From contig JAYRKT010000022.1 of the NCBI GenBank assembly GCA_041905595.1, forward strand, positions 1 to 64,000: a stretch of DNA of 64,000 bases. Direction: 5' to 3'. This stretch comes from Aliitabrizicola sp041905595. GTDB taxonomy: Bacteria; Pseudomonadota; Alphaproteobacteria; Rhodobacterales; Rhodobacteraceae. Positions 8,924 to 15,684 of the stretch are shown here, piece by piece. The notes under the pieces are model-generated. The model was not told the origin of the DNA and searched no databases. It worked only from the letters and a program-made list of their open reading frames with translations. Each line of letters opens with the position of its first letter. Position 1 is the first letter of the stretch. The position numbers were made by a program, and so were the translations under genes.

Positions 8924-9256
8924 TCAGTTCGATTTCACGACCGGCGCGGTGCCGTTTGTGAAAAGCCCGTTCTTCGGTGGCGCTACGGTGCCCGCCTTTG
9001 CCGCGTTGCCGGCAGTCCCCGCGGCACAGCTCTCCTCGTCGTCATCGCCGCAGTCGTCGTCATCGTCCGAGCTCGACCAAAGCGAGCCGCCGTCCTCATC
9101 CTCGTCATCGTCGATGAGGGTCAGCTGCGGGTCCGGCAGGACGCGGTGTGAAAGGCCGGCACCCGGCGTCAGGGACAGGCCCTGGCCGCCGGCAAGTGCC
9201 GCCGAACCAGCGCCAAGCGCCGTGGTCATCATCAGAAGGACAAAGGCAAACTTCAT
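8924..9256 (-). CDS. Secreted acidic Asp-rich small protein
   Basis: A 110-residue protein with a Sec signal peptide (residues 1-22) and an extraordinarily acidic centre: two clusters of Asp/Glu (IDDDEDEDGG and SSSDDDDDCGDDDEESC) with two cysteines. No family is recognised. The acidic run could bind divalent metals or act as a charged spacer. It has a good AAGGAG site and lies 25 bases before the DUF2271 gene inside the five-gene redox operon, so a role as partner of that system is likely but unproven. Confidence 0.75.
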   Translation of the reverse strand: MKFAFVLLMMTTALGAGSAALAGGQGLSLTPGAGLSHRVLPDPQLTLIDDDEDEDGGSLWSSSDDDDDCGDDDEESCAAGTAGNAAKAGTVAPPKNGLFTNGTAPVVKSN

Positions 9257-9305
9257 TTCTCATCTCCTTGGAGGTCCGGATTGCGCACCTGCGTCGTCGT
9301 CCGGG

Positions 9306-9623
9306 TCAATCGTCATGGGTATCGTCTTCGGGTTCACGGCCCTCGCCGTGGTCGTCCCCGAATTCCATCTCGACCACCGCCAGCGTTGCGGGGTTGAGCT
9401 TGACTTCGATCGCGCGGCCCTCGGCATCGCGACCGATCAACTCGTAGCAACCATCGTCGATCCGGATCCTGCGCAGGGCCCAGCCCTGGTCGGCTGCAAG
9501 TTTCACGACCGCCTCGCGCGGCTGCCAGTCGGTCATCGGCACGGCGCAGTCGTCGTCACCCGCCAGCGCCGGGGTGGCGATCAGCACCAAGGTCAGCGCC
9601 AGCATTGTTGTTGTCCGGTTCAT
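9306..9623 (-). CDS. Small periplasmic PepSY-domain protein
   Basis: A 105-residue exported protein: signal peptide MNRTTTMLALTLVLIATPALA, then a single PepSY-like domain (VKLAADQGWALRRIRIDDGCYELIGRD, here split by description as an alpha/beta unit) with two cysteines and a very acidic C-terminal tail (EGREPEDDTHDD). It is the first gene of the minus-strand redox operon, directly after the divergent promoter shared with the response regulator. Small PepSY proteins of this kind often accompany QseBC/PmrAB-like two-component systems. The start at 9623 was chosen because it opens a perfect signal peptide; the upstream extension is not protein-like. Confidence 0.8.
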   Translation of the reverse strand: MNRTTTMLALTLVLIATPALAGDDDCAVPMTDWQPREAVVKLAADQGWALRRIRIDDGCYELIGRDAEGRAIEVKLNPATLAVVEMEFGDDHGEGREPEDDTHDD

Positions 9624-9669
9624 GGGCGACACTCCGCTTCGGGTCCTGCGGGCCTTTTGGCGCGCGAAA

Positions 9670-9718
9670 CTGACGCCAGCCTGAAGGAGCGCGACAAACT
9701 GCTTCAGGTGGCCGTCAG
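9670..9718. promoter_or_regulatory. Symmetrical tandem repeats in the divergent promoter
   Basis: Left half CTGACG-CCAGC-CTGAAG (9670-9686) and right half CTTCAG-GTGGC-CGTCAG (9702-9718) are inverted copies separated by 15 bases. Within each half the CTGA element recurs with an 11-base period, the spacing expected for a dimer of an OmpR/PhoB-type regulator. The array lies between the redox operon and the two-component genes, so it is a strong candidate site for the adjacent response regulator. Confidence 0.6.
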
Positions 9719-9757
9719 GTTGCCACGCTATGCGGGGAACCGAAGGAGACAGGCCGG

Positions 9758-10417
9758 ATGCGTATCTTGCTGATCGAGGATGATCGCGTGATCGCCACCG
9801 CCCTGCGCGAGCAGGCGGAAGGCGAAGGGCATTCCGTCGATTGGGCCGCGCGGCTGGACGAGGCGTCCGATGCGCTGGCGACGGCCAGTTTCGACCTGAT
9901 CCTTCTGGACCTAATGCTTCCCGATGGTCGCGGCCTGCCATTCCTGCGCGCCCTGCGGGCCAAGGGCAGCCAGACTCCGGTCATCATCATGACGGCGCTC
10001 GATCAGGTGTCCGACCGGATCGAAGGGCTGAACGCCGGGGCGGATGACTATCTGGTCAAGCCCTTCGATCTTTCGGAACTCTCGGCTCGCATCGGCGCCG
10101 TCGCCCGGCGCTATTCCGGCAACCCCAATCCCCTGATTTCACTGGGCGAGCTGTCCATCGACATTGCCGAACGCCGGGTCAGAAAGTCCGGTCGCCCCAT
10201 TCCCCTGACCGCCCGCGAATGGGTATTGCTCGAGGCGTTCCTGCAAAAGCCGGGCCAGCTTCTGTCCAAGCCGCAGCTTGAGGAACGGCTCTATTCCTTC
10301 GATGCCGAGGTCGAAAGCAACACGATCGAGGTGCATGTCAGCCGCCTCCGCAAGAAATTGGGGGCGGGTGTCATCGTCACCGAACGCGGGCTTGGCTACC
10401 GTCTGGGTCCGGCATGA
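9758..10417 (+). CDS. OmpR/PhoB-family response regulator
   Basis: A 219-residue two-component regulator. The receiver domain (1-115) has the acidic pocket E7-D8-D9, phospho-acceptor Asp51 (LLLDLMLP), the conserved Thr/Ser region IIMTALDQ and Lys in DDYLVKPFD. A winged-helix DNA-binding domain follows (about 125-219), with RVRKSGRPIPLTAREWVLL and the recognition helix in SNTIEVHVSRLRKKLG. It is closest in style to QseB/PmrA. It has a GAAGGAG site, overlaps the kinase gene by four bases and is divergent from the PepSY/ApbE operon, which it probably controls. Confidence 0.93.
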   Translation: MRILLIEDDRVIATALREQAEGEGHSVDWAARLDEASDALATASFDLILLDLMLPDGRGLPFLRALRAKGSQTPVIIMTALDQVSDRIEGLNAGADDYLVKPFDLSELSARIGAVARRYSGNPNPLISLGELSIDIAERRVRKSGRPIPLTAREWVLLEAFLQKPGQLLSKPQLEERLYSFDAEVESNTIEVHVSRLRKKLGAGVIVTERGLGYRLGPA

Positions 10418-11754
10418 CCCGTGCCTCGATCCGCCTGCGCTCGGCCGCCGCGCTGTCGCTGATCGTCACTCTGATCTGGCTAGGCACTGCTCTGGTCACG
10501 ACGCGGCTACTGACCTCGGAACTGAATGATGTCTTTGATTCAGCCTTGCAGGAAACCGGCCAGCGTATCCTGCAACTGGCCGTGGTCGACGTGCTGGGGC
10601 GGGAAGAGGAAGGTGTCGCACAACGCGTCATGGCGCTGGACGACCATGAGGAATACTACACCTACATCGTCCGCGATGACCGGGGGCGCATCCTTCTGAC
10701 CTCGCACCGCGCCGATCCCGCACGCTTCCCGGCCTTCGCCGAAACCGGCTTTCATCAGACATCAGAGCTGCGCTTCTATCATGAATCCGCCGTGCGCGGC
10801 ACCATCTCGCTGACCATCGCCGAGCCCCTGTCGCACCGGCGCGAGGTGGCGCGCGAAATGGCACTTTCCCTGGCCCTGCCCCTGGTCGTGATGATTCCCC
10901 TCAGCATTGCCGGCATCTTCTATGGGCTCGGCTATGGCCTGCGCCCGCTCGGCAAGTTGCGCGCACAACTGGCGCGGCGCGGGGTGAAGGACATGTCGCC
11001 CCTGCCGACAAAGGACATGGTCACCGAACTTCGCCCGATTGCCGACGCGTTGAACCAGCTTCTCGCCCGGCTGGACACCGCCTTTGCCGCCGAACGTAGC
11101 TTTACCGCCAATGCAGCACATGAGTTGCGCACGCCTTTGGCAGGGGCGCTCGCCCAGGTGCAGCGCCTGCGTCAGACCTCGACCGATCCCGACATCGCGA
11201 GGCGCGCGGGCGATGTCGAGGCGACGCTGAAGCGCCTGACCCGCCTGTCCGAACGCCTGATGCAGCTGGCCCGGGCCGAGGGCGCACGGCTGCTGACCGA
11301 CACCGCCCAGGATCTGCGGCCCATCTTGCGGATTGTCGCTGGCGACTTTGCCCAAGGCCCCGACGCCGGGCGCGTGGCCCTCTTGCTGCCCGATGCACCC
11401 GTCCGCTCAGACATAGATCCTGATGCCGTGGCGATCCTGGCCCGCAACCTGATCGAGAACGCCTTGCGGCACGGCGATGGTCCCGTCACAGTCACCCTAG
11501 ACGCACTGGGCACGCTTTCAGTCGAAAACGATTGCCCACCGATTCCATCCGCCGAGCTTGCCGCCCTCTCTGGCCGCTTTGTGCGCGGCAAGGACGCTGG
11601 CGACGGAAGCGGCCTTGGGCTTGCCATTGTCCATACCATTGCCGAACGGATCGGCTCGCCCCTTCGCTTGACTTCACCGCTGCCCGGCAAAACCACCGGC
11701 TTTTCCGCGTCCGTCAACCTCCACGGCACCACAAATCAGGACCAATCCAGATGA
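10414..11754 (+). CDS. Sensor histidine kinase
   Basis: A 446-residue membrane kinase partner of the upstream regulator. Two transmembrane helices (about residues 12-34 and 152-172) bracket a periplasmic sensor of about 115 residues. A HAMP-like linker follows, then the H box with phospho-acceptor His236 (NAAHELRTPLAG), the N box NLIENALRHGDG and the G box DGSGLGLAIVH. The layout matches QseC/PmrB-type kinases. Both ends are coupled by ATGA overlaps, to the regulator upstream and the VIT-family gene downstream. The signal is unknown; the iron and redox neighbours make metal or redox state a reasonable guess. Confidence 0.92.
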   Translation: MTRASIRLRSAAALSLIVTLIWLGTALVTTRLLTSELNDVFDSALQETGQRILQLAVVDVLGREEEGVAQRVMALDDHEEYYTYIVRDDRGRILLTSHRADPARFPAFAETGFHQTSELRFYHESAVRGTISLTIAEPLSHRREVAREMALSLALPLVVMIPLSIAGIFYGLGYGLRPLGKLRAQLARRGVKDMSPLPTKDMVTELRPIADALNQLLARLDTAFAAERSFTANAAHELRTPLAGALAQVQRLRQTSTDPDIARRAGDVEATLKRLTRLSERLMQLARAEGARLLTDTAQDLRPILRIVAGDFAQGPDAGRVALLLPDAPVRSDIDPDAVAILARNLIENALRHGDGPVTVTLDALGTLSVENDCPPIPSAELAALSGRFVRGKDAGDGSGLGLAIVHTIAERIGSPLRLTSPLPGKTTGFSASVNLHGTTNQDQSR

Positions 11755-12458
11755 CCCTTGCCTACAAATCCGCCCATGCCGAACTCCATTACCTAGACCG
11801 CGCAGGCTGGCTGCGGGCTGCCGTTCTGGGCGCCAATGACGGGATCGTCTCGGTCTCCTCGCTGATCGTCGGTGTCGCCGCCGCCGACCCAAGCCCCACG
11901 GCCGTGCTGGTGGCAGGAGCGGCAGGGCTTGCCGCCGGTGCCATGTCGATGGCGGCGGGGGAATATGTCTCGGTCAGTTCGCAGTCCGACGTCGAACGCG
12001 CCGACATCGCCCGCGAAAGACAGGCACTGATCGATACGCCCGAGGCGGAAGAGGCCGAGTTGGCCTCGATCTACGAATCCCGTGGCCTGTCGTCTGCCAC
12101 GGCGGCCCTGGTGGCGCGGGAACTGACGGCGAAGGACGCACTCGCAGCCCATACGCGCGATGAGCTGGGTCTGTCCGAGGTTCACTCCGCCAACCCGCTT
12201 CAGGCGGCCTTCGCTTCGGGTGTGACGTTCACCATCGCCGCCGCCGTGCCCCTTGCCGCAGCACTACTGGCCCCCGCGACGCAGATCATCCCGGCCGTCG
12301 TCATCACCACGCTGGCCAGCCTCGCCGCCCTTGGCGCCATCGGCGCCGCAGCCGGCGGCGCGCCCAAGCTTCCGGCCACTGCCCGCGTCCTCTTCTGGGG
12401 CGCCGCTGCCATGGCAATCACCGCGGGAGTTGGCTGGGTCTTCGGCGTAAGCGTCTGA
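11751..12458 (+). CDS. VIT1/CCC1-family metal transporter
   Basis: A 235-residue membrane protein of the vacuolar iron transporter (VIT1/CCC1) family, which moves Fe(II) or Mn(II) out of the cytoplasm. The N-terminal signature RAAVLGANDGIVSVSSLIVG and AGAMSMAAGEYVSVSSQ in helices 1-2 are classic, followed by the cytoplasmic acidic helices (RERQALIDTPEAEEAELASI) and three more membrane segments. The start at 11751 makes an ATGA overlap with the kinase gene, so it is probably co-transcribed with the two-component system, suggesting a metal-related regulon. Confidence 0.88.
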   Translation: MTLAYKSAHAELHYLDRAGWLRAAVLGANDGIVSVSSLIVGVAAADPSPTAVLVAGAAGLAAGAMSMAAGEYVSVSSQSDVERADIARERQALIDTPEAEEAELASIYESRGLSSATAALVARELTAKDALAAHTRDELGLSEVHSANPLQAAFASGVTFTIAAAVPLAAALLAPATQIIPAVVITTLASLAALGAIGAAAGGAPKLPATARVLFWGAAAMAITAGVGWVFGVSV

Positions 12459-12637
12459 AACTGCCTGTATCTGTTTCGGTTCGGCATTGGAACTGTGCTC
12501 GCCGGTCGAGCATTCATCCTTTCTGTGACGTTGCCGCTTGGAAAAGGGCCTGTGGCGAAGGTCCGAATTCCGCCCAGATATGTCCTTTGCTGATGCTGCC
12601 ATTCGGGCCAGATCGATTGGGACACCATGGATCGCGA

Positions 12638-13190
12638 TCAAAAGACCGATGCCACTTCACCGGTTTCCACAAACACGCTCTTGATCTGGCTGCAATGGTC
12701 CAGCGCGGCCATCGCACATTCCCTGTCAACGCCGGATGACTTCACGCCGCCGAAAGGAACCTCGACGGGGGCAAGATTGTAGTTGTTGATCCAGCACATC
12801 CCGGCTTGCATTGCTGCCGCCACTCGATGCGCCCGGCGGATGTCTTGGGTAAAGACACCGGCCGCCAACCCGAACTCGGTGGCGTTGGCGCGCTCCAGAA
12901 CTTCTTCCTCGTTGTCAAAGGTCAGGATCGACATGACAGGACCGAAGATCTCCTCCTTTGCGATGCGCATGCCATCGGTCACATCGGTGAAGACGGTTGG
13001 CTCGATCCAGTGGCCACCTTCCATCCCCTGGATGCGCGGAACGCCTCCACCCAAGCGCAGTGTTGCGCCCTCTGCCTTGCCGGCTTCGATATAGGACAGC
13101 ACCTTCTCTTGCTGGGCCCGATTGACCAGCGGCCCCATCGTAACTCCGGGGTCAAGCGGATCACCGATCCTGATTGCGCTCGCGCGCCGA
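12638..13190 (-). pseudogene. betB: Betaine-aldehyde dehydrogenase relic, 5' end missing
   Basis: About 180 residues matching only the C-terminal third of a betaine/aminoaldehyde dehydrogenase: RIGDPLDPG, MGPLVNRAQQEKVLSYIEAG, the EEIFGPVMSILTF segment, and the PFGGVKSSGVDRE motif near the C-terminus. The catalytic Cys and Glu and the NAD-binding half are absent. Family resemblance fades at about 13190, and an in-frame stop occurs at 13265-13267. An ATG at 13138 opens a frame, but the product would lack the active site. The upstream junction may be a deletion or recombination point. It may relate to choline catabolism, given choXWV 10 kb away, but the intact enzyme must be encoded elsewhere. 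Confidence 0.8.
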
Positions 13191-14014
13191 CAGACGTTAA
13201 CGCCACCTACTCCCGTGATCGCAGGAATCTTGGAGCTGACCTCTCGGCCGCCGGCTGGTGACTGCTAATTAGGGCGAGTCAGCCCCCTCACGCAAATTGC
13301 CTATATGTGCTTAGGTTGATGTCACCAAGCCTGCCATCCCTATAGGTGGCACGAAAACTCTTGCGTCCCTGTTGCCAAGAGTGGGATGGAGATCCCTTGT
13401 GCACATTGGGGCATGTCATCACGTGTGAAAAGTGATGTGCGGCCGCGAAAAAGTCAGGAATCGCGAGGATAGCGACTGACGCCTGAAGTAACGTCGACGC
13501 AAGTTTGATACATTTCCGAGGCGTCGAGTGTGCATCCGTGCCTCGGCGGTTACGTTAACTGCAGCAAATTCCAATACTCTTATAGTTATTCTAGCCTGCA
13601 ATGCATTCAAAGTGCTGCTTCTCTGCGTCGGCCTTTCACCATGAGATTCCACGCAGTGATGAGGACACCAAAGTTTGATTGGGGAACTCAAGAAGTTAGC
13701 CATGAACACTTCACGCTTTTGCAGGGCTTTATGCCATGATTTCAGTGTCGGCCGCGGACACCAAAAAGCCAGTCCGGCATCGTTTGTCAGCAACCGGCGT
13801 GGTTTGGCAAAGTGGATGCGGGCAGTCGCTTTCACGTCATGAAATTGGTCGAGCCTTAGTCATCCGGATCGGTCTTGGGTCGCGGTGAACAAGGTCGGGT
13901 TGATCGGGCCCGTCTGCCAAGCCAACTACCCTCAGGGCGATCCGGCAAAATTCGGCGAGATCAGGCGGTGCCGTGTCGACGTTCGAACCGTCGGAATTGT
14001 GCGTGCTTCGCCGA
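13191..14014. other. Gene-poor tract with decayed tRNA end
   Basis: About 820 bases without a convincing gene between the aldehyde dehydrogenase relic and the DoxX-like gene. GC is locally lower than in the neighbouring genes, particularly 13270-13740. It contains the degenerate tRNA-Leu 3' end at 13741-13765. Several open frames are present on both strands, but they lack ribosome sites, protein-like composition and recognisable motifs. Confidence 0.6.
13741..13765 (+). repeat. Degenerate copy of tRNA-Leu 3' end
   Basis: Twenty of 25 positions are identical in register with 4434-4458 (T loop through CCA and two bases beyond), including CGGCCGCGG and CACCAAA blocks. It is in the same orientation as the tRNA gene. 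Weak resemblance to the variable arm continues upstream (13717-13740). This fits an old attachment-site duplication or a partial tRNA duplication bounding the 4.5-13.8 kb segment. Confidence 0.55.
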
Positions 14015-15154
14015 TCATGGTTTCAGGAGGGTGATCCGTGTGTCATCCGACTGTGCCCCAAGGAAGTCGGCCCTCTGATCGTGCGGATTATCCGGGTCCG
14101 GGCTATGGGTAGAATGCTGGCTGGCAAGAACTGCGCTATTTGGCGAATAGATCAGGCCATGTGATCCCCAGTAGAGCGATGCGAACAGGATCAGGGCTGC
14201 CGTCAGATGCGCCGGAATGGCAATCAACCTGTCAGGTTGGCCGGGGCCGCGCGGTTTCCAAGCATGGACCGCGATTGCGACCAGAGCAGCCATGATGAGC
14301 CCGTGGCCAATCAGGTCGATCCGCCCGAAAGGGTAGACCGCAGCGTTGAAGATCACGAGGAGAGCCACTGCGGATAGGCGCCGGATCAGGGCGGTCGACA
14401 GGAGCCCGAAGCCCAACGTGAACTCGGCCACGCCTGCCATCGGGATGAAGGCATCGCGCGGCAAGCCGAATGTCAGATAGGGCTTCTCCTCGACGAGAGG
14501 ATAGAACCAGTCCGGATAGGCGAACTTCTCGAGGCTCGACCACATCAAAGCAATCGCCACGCCCCACCGAAGGACATCGAAACGGGCGCCGTGCAGGGCT
14601 GGCGCCTTTGACGCAGAAAGCCACAGGTAGCTGGCGACACCCAGGCCCAGGGCCAGGTAGTCAAGCAGGTGAAAAAGGTCATAGTCGCGCAAAGCGGTCA
14701 CCCACAGCCCCACGACTCCAAGTGCCGCAAGGGGCATCGCAGGGCGGAAGAAGATGCAAACCGCGATGCCCAGTTGCACCCATGGGATCAGGGCGCTGTC
14801 GGTCTTGAGATCGGGGGTAAGATAGATACCGCCGACCGAAAAGATCGCAATGAAGAATGCCGCGATTGCCGCGCGCAGAAAGTCGTCCAGCCTCGAGTCG
14901 AGTGGCGCCCCAAGACGCGTCATCCCGTCCGACACCCACAGACCGAGCCTCGTAGGTTCGACCAGGCGGGTCGCAATGAAGAACAAAAGGACCAGCACGA
15001 TCCCTTGCCAGAAAAACGGGTTGGCCAAGGTGGCGGACAACGGCTGAGGGGTCGCTCCGACGATGTAAGGCGCGAACCATTTGACATGCGCCTCGGCCGG
15101 CACGGCCAGGGCCATGAGCGCAAGAGCGGGTGAAAACAGCCGAACGGTTTGCAT
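14015..15154 (-). CDS. DoxX-like multispanning membrane protein
   Basis: A 379-residue integral membrane protein with a cleavable or anchor N-terminal segment ending in AEAHVKWF, about nine to ten hydrophobic helices and a polar C-terminus of about 40 residues. The second half (RWGVAIALMWSSLEKFAYPDWFYPLV, helical core; GVAEFTLGFGLL) looks like a DoxX fold. It starts 11 bases after the stop of the truncated haemoglobin gene with GGGGAG before its ATG, so the two share an operon downstream of an NsrR-like operator. A role in nitric-oxide or respiratory stress is inferred from that context only. The final segment after LIYSPN is compositionally ragged and may have drifted. Confidence 0.7.
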   Translation of the reverse strand: MQTVRLFSPALALMALAVPAEAHVKWFAPYIVGATPQPLSATLANPFFWQGIVLVLLFFIATRLVEPTRLGLWVSDGMTRLGAPLDSRLDDFLRAAIAAFFIAIFSVGGIYLTPDLKTDSALIPWVQLGIAVCIFFRPAMPLAALGVVGLWVTALRDYDLFHLLDYLALGLGVASYLWLSASKAPALHGARFDVLRWGVAIALMWSSLEKFAYPDWFYPLVEEKPYLTFGLPRDAFIPMAGVAEFTLGFGLLSTALIRRLSAVALLVIFNAAVYPFGRIDLIGHGLIMAALVAIAVHAWKPRGPGQPDRLIAIPAHLTAALILFASLYWGSHGLIYSPNSAVLASQHSTHSPDPDNPHDQRADFLGAQSDDTRITLLKP

Positions 15155-15165
15155 TCTGGTCTCCC

Positions 15166-15594
15166 CTACAAAGCGGAAAGCCGAGGACTGCCGGCAGACA
15201 GGACCTCAGGCCCCTGCGCCGCCCGCACGAACTGGAACGCCTCGGCAATGCGCGCGGCCCTGGACAGGAACGCCGTCGCCTGATCTGGGCGACACACCTC
15301 GCTCAACGACTGATCGAACAGAGCGAGCCAACGGTCGAAATCGCTGCCGGTCAGGTCCGGAATCGCCAGATGAACCTGCATCGGGCTTCCATGATACTCG
15401 CCGCTCTTGAGCAGGACCGAGGACCAGAACCGGGTGATCTTTGCCTCATGCTCGGGCCAGTCCTCGATACGGGTGTTGAAGATCGGGCCAAGAACGGCAT
15501 CGCCCCGCACTCGTGCATAGAAGCGCTGCACGACAAGGGCAATCAGCGGGCGGTCAATGCCTTCGCTTGAGTCTGGCTGCGAGAAGTCTGCCAT
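15166..15594 (-). CDS. Group III truncated haemoglobin
   Basis: A 142-residue truncated (2-on-2) haemoglobin of group III, a family linked to nitric oxide and oxygen chemistry. Characteristic features are the LVVQRFYARVRGDAVLGPIF opening helix, FWSSVLLKSGEYHG, the proximal histidine in MQVHLAIPDL and the Trp in DFDRWLALFDQ. The start at 15594 has GGAG eight bases upstream. A further ATG at 15618 lies inside an NsrR-like operator and is rejected. It is the first gene of a two-gene operon with the DoxX-like protein and is divergent from the Rrf2-TetR fusion regulator. Confidence 0.88.
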   Translation of the reverse strand: MADFSQPDSSEGIDRPLIALVVQRFYARVRGDAVLGPIFNTRIEDWPEHEAKITRFWSSVLLKSGEYHGSPMQVHLAIPDLTGSDFDRWLALFDQSLSEVCRPDQATAFLSRAARIAEAFQFVRAAQGPEVLSAGSPRLSAL

Positions 15595-15608
15595 TCCAGC
15601 GTCTCCAT

Positions 15609-15631
15609 AAGATACCATCAAGTTGCATCTT
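15609..15631. promoter_or_regulatory. NsrR-like operator, haemoglobin-proximal
   Basis: A 23-base element of the form AAGATAC-N9-GCATCTT lies just upstream of the haemoglobin gene. It matches the general NsrR consensus (AAGATGC arms around an AT-rich centre) with one arm mismatch. An identically organised element is 40 bases away at 15649-15671. Confidence 0.7.
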
Positions 15632-15648
15632 TGCGAATACGCCCACAT

Positions 15649-15671
15649 AAGATACAAGTCAATAGCATCTT
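15649..15671. promoter_or_regulatory. NsrR-like operator, regulator-proximal
   Basis: A second AAGATAC-N9-GCATCTT element, 23 bases long, ends 13 bases before the GTG start of the Rrf2-TetR gene and 3 bases before its Shine-Dalgarno. The position predicts autorepression. Arms are the same as those of the first element while the centres differ, which argues for selection on the arms. Confidence 0.7.
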
Positions 15672-15684
15672 TATGGAGGGCGAT

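Noticed and set aside
13419..13835. 138-codon minus-strand frame in the gene-poor tract
   Set aside because: No ribosome site, no protein-like pattern, and it runs antisense through the decayed tRNA end, like the false frames opposite tRNA genes.
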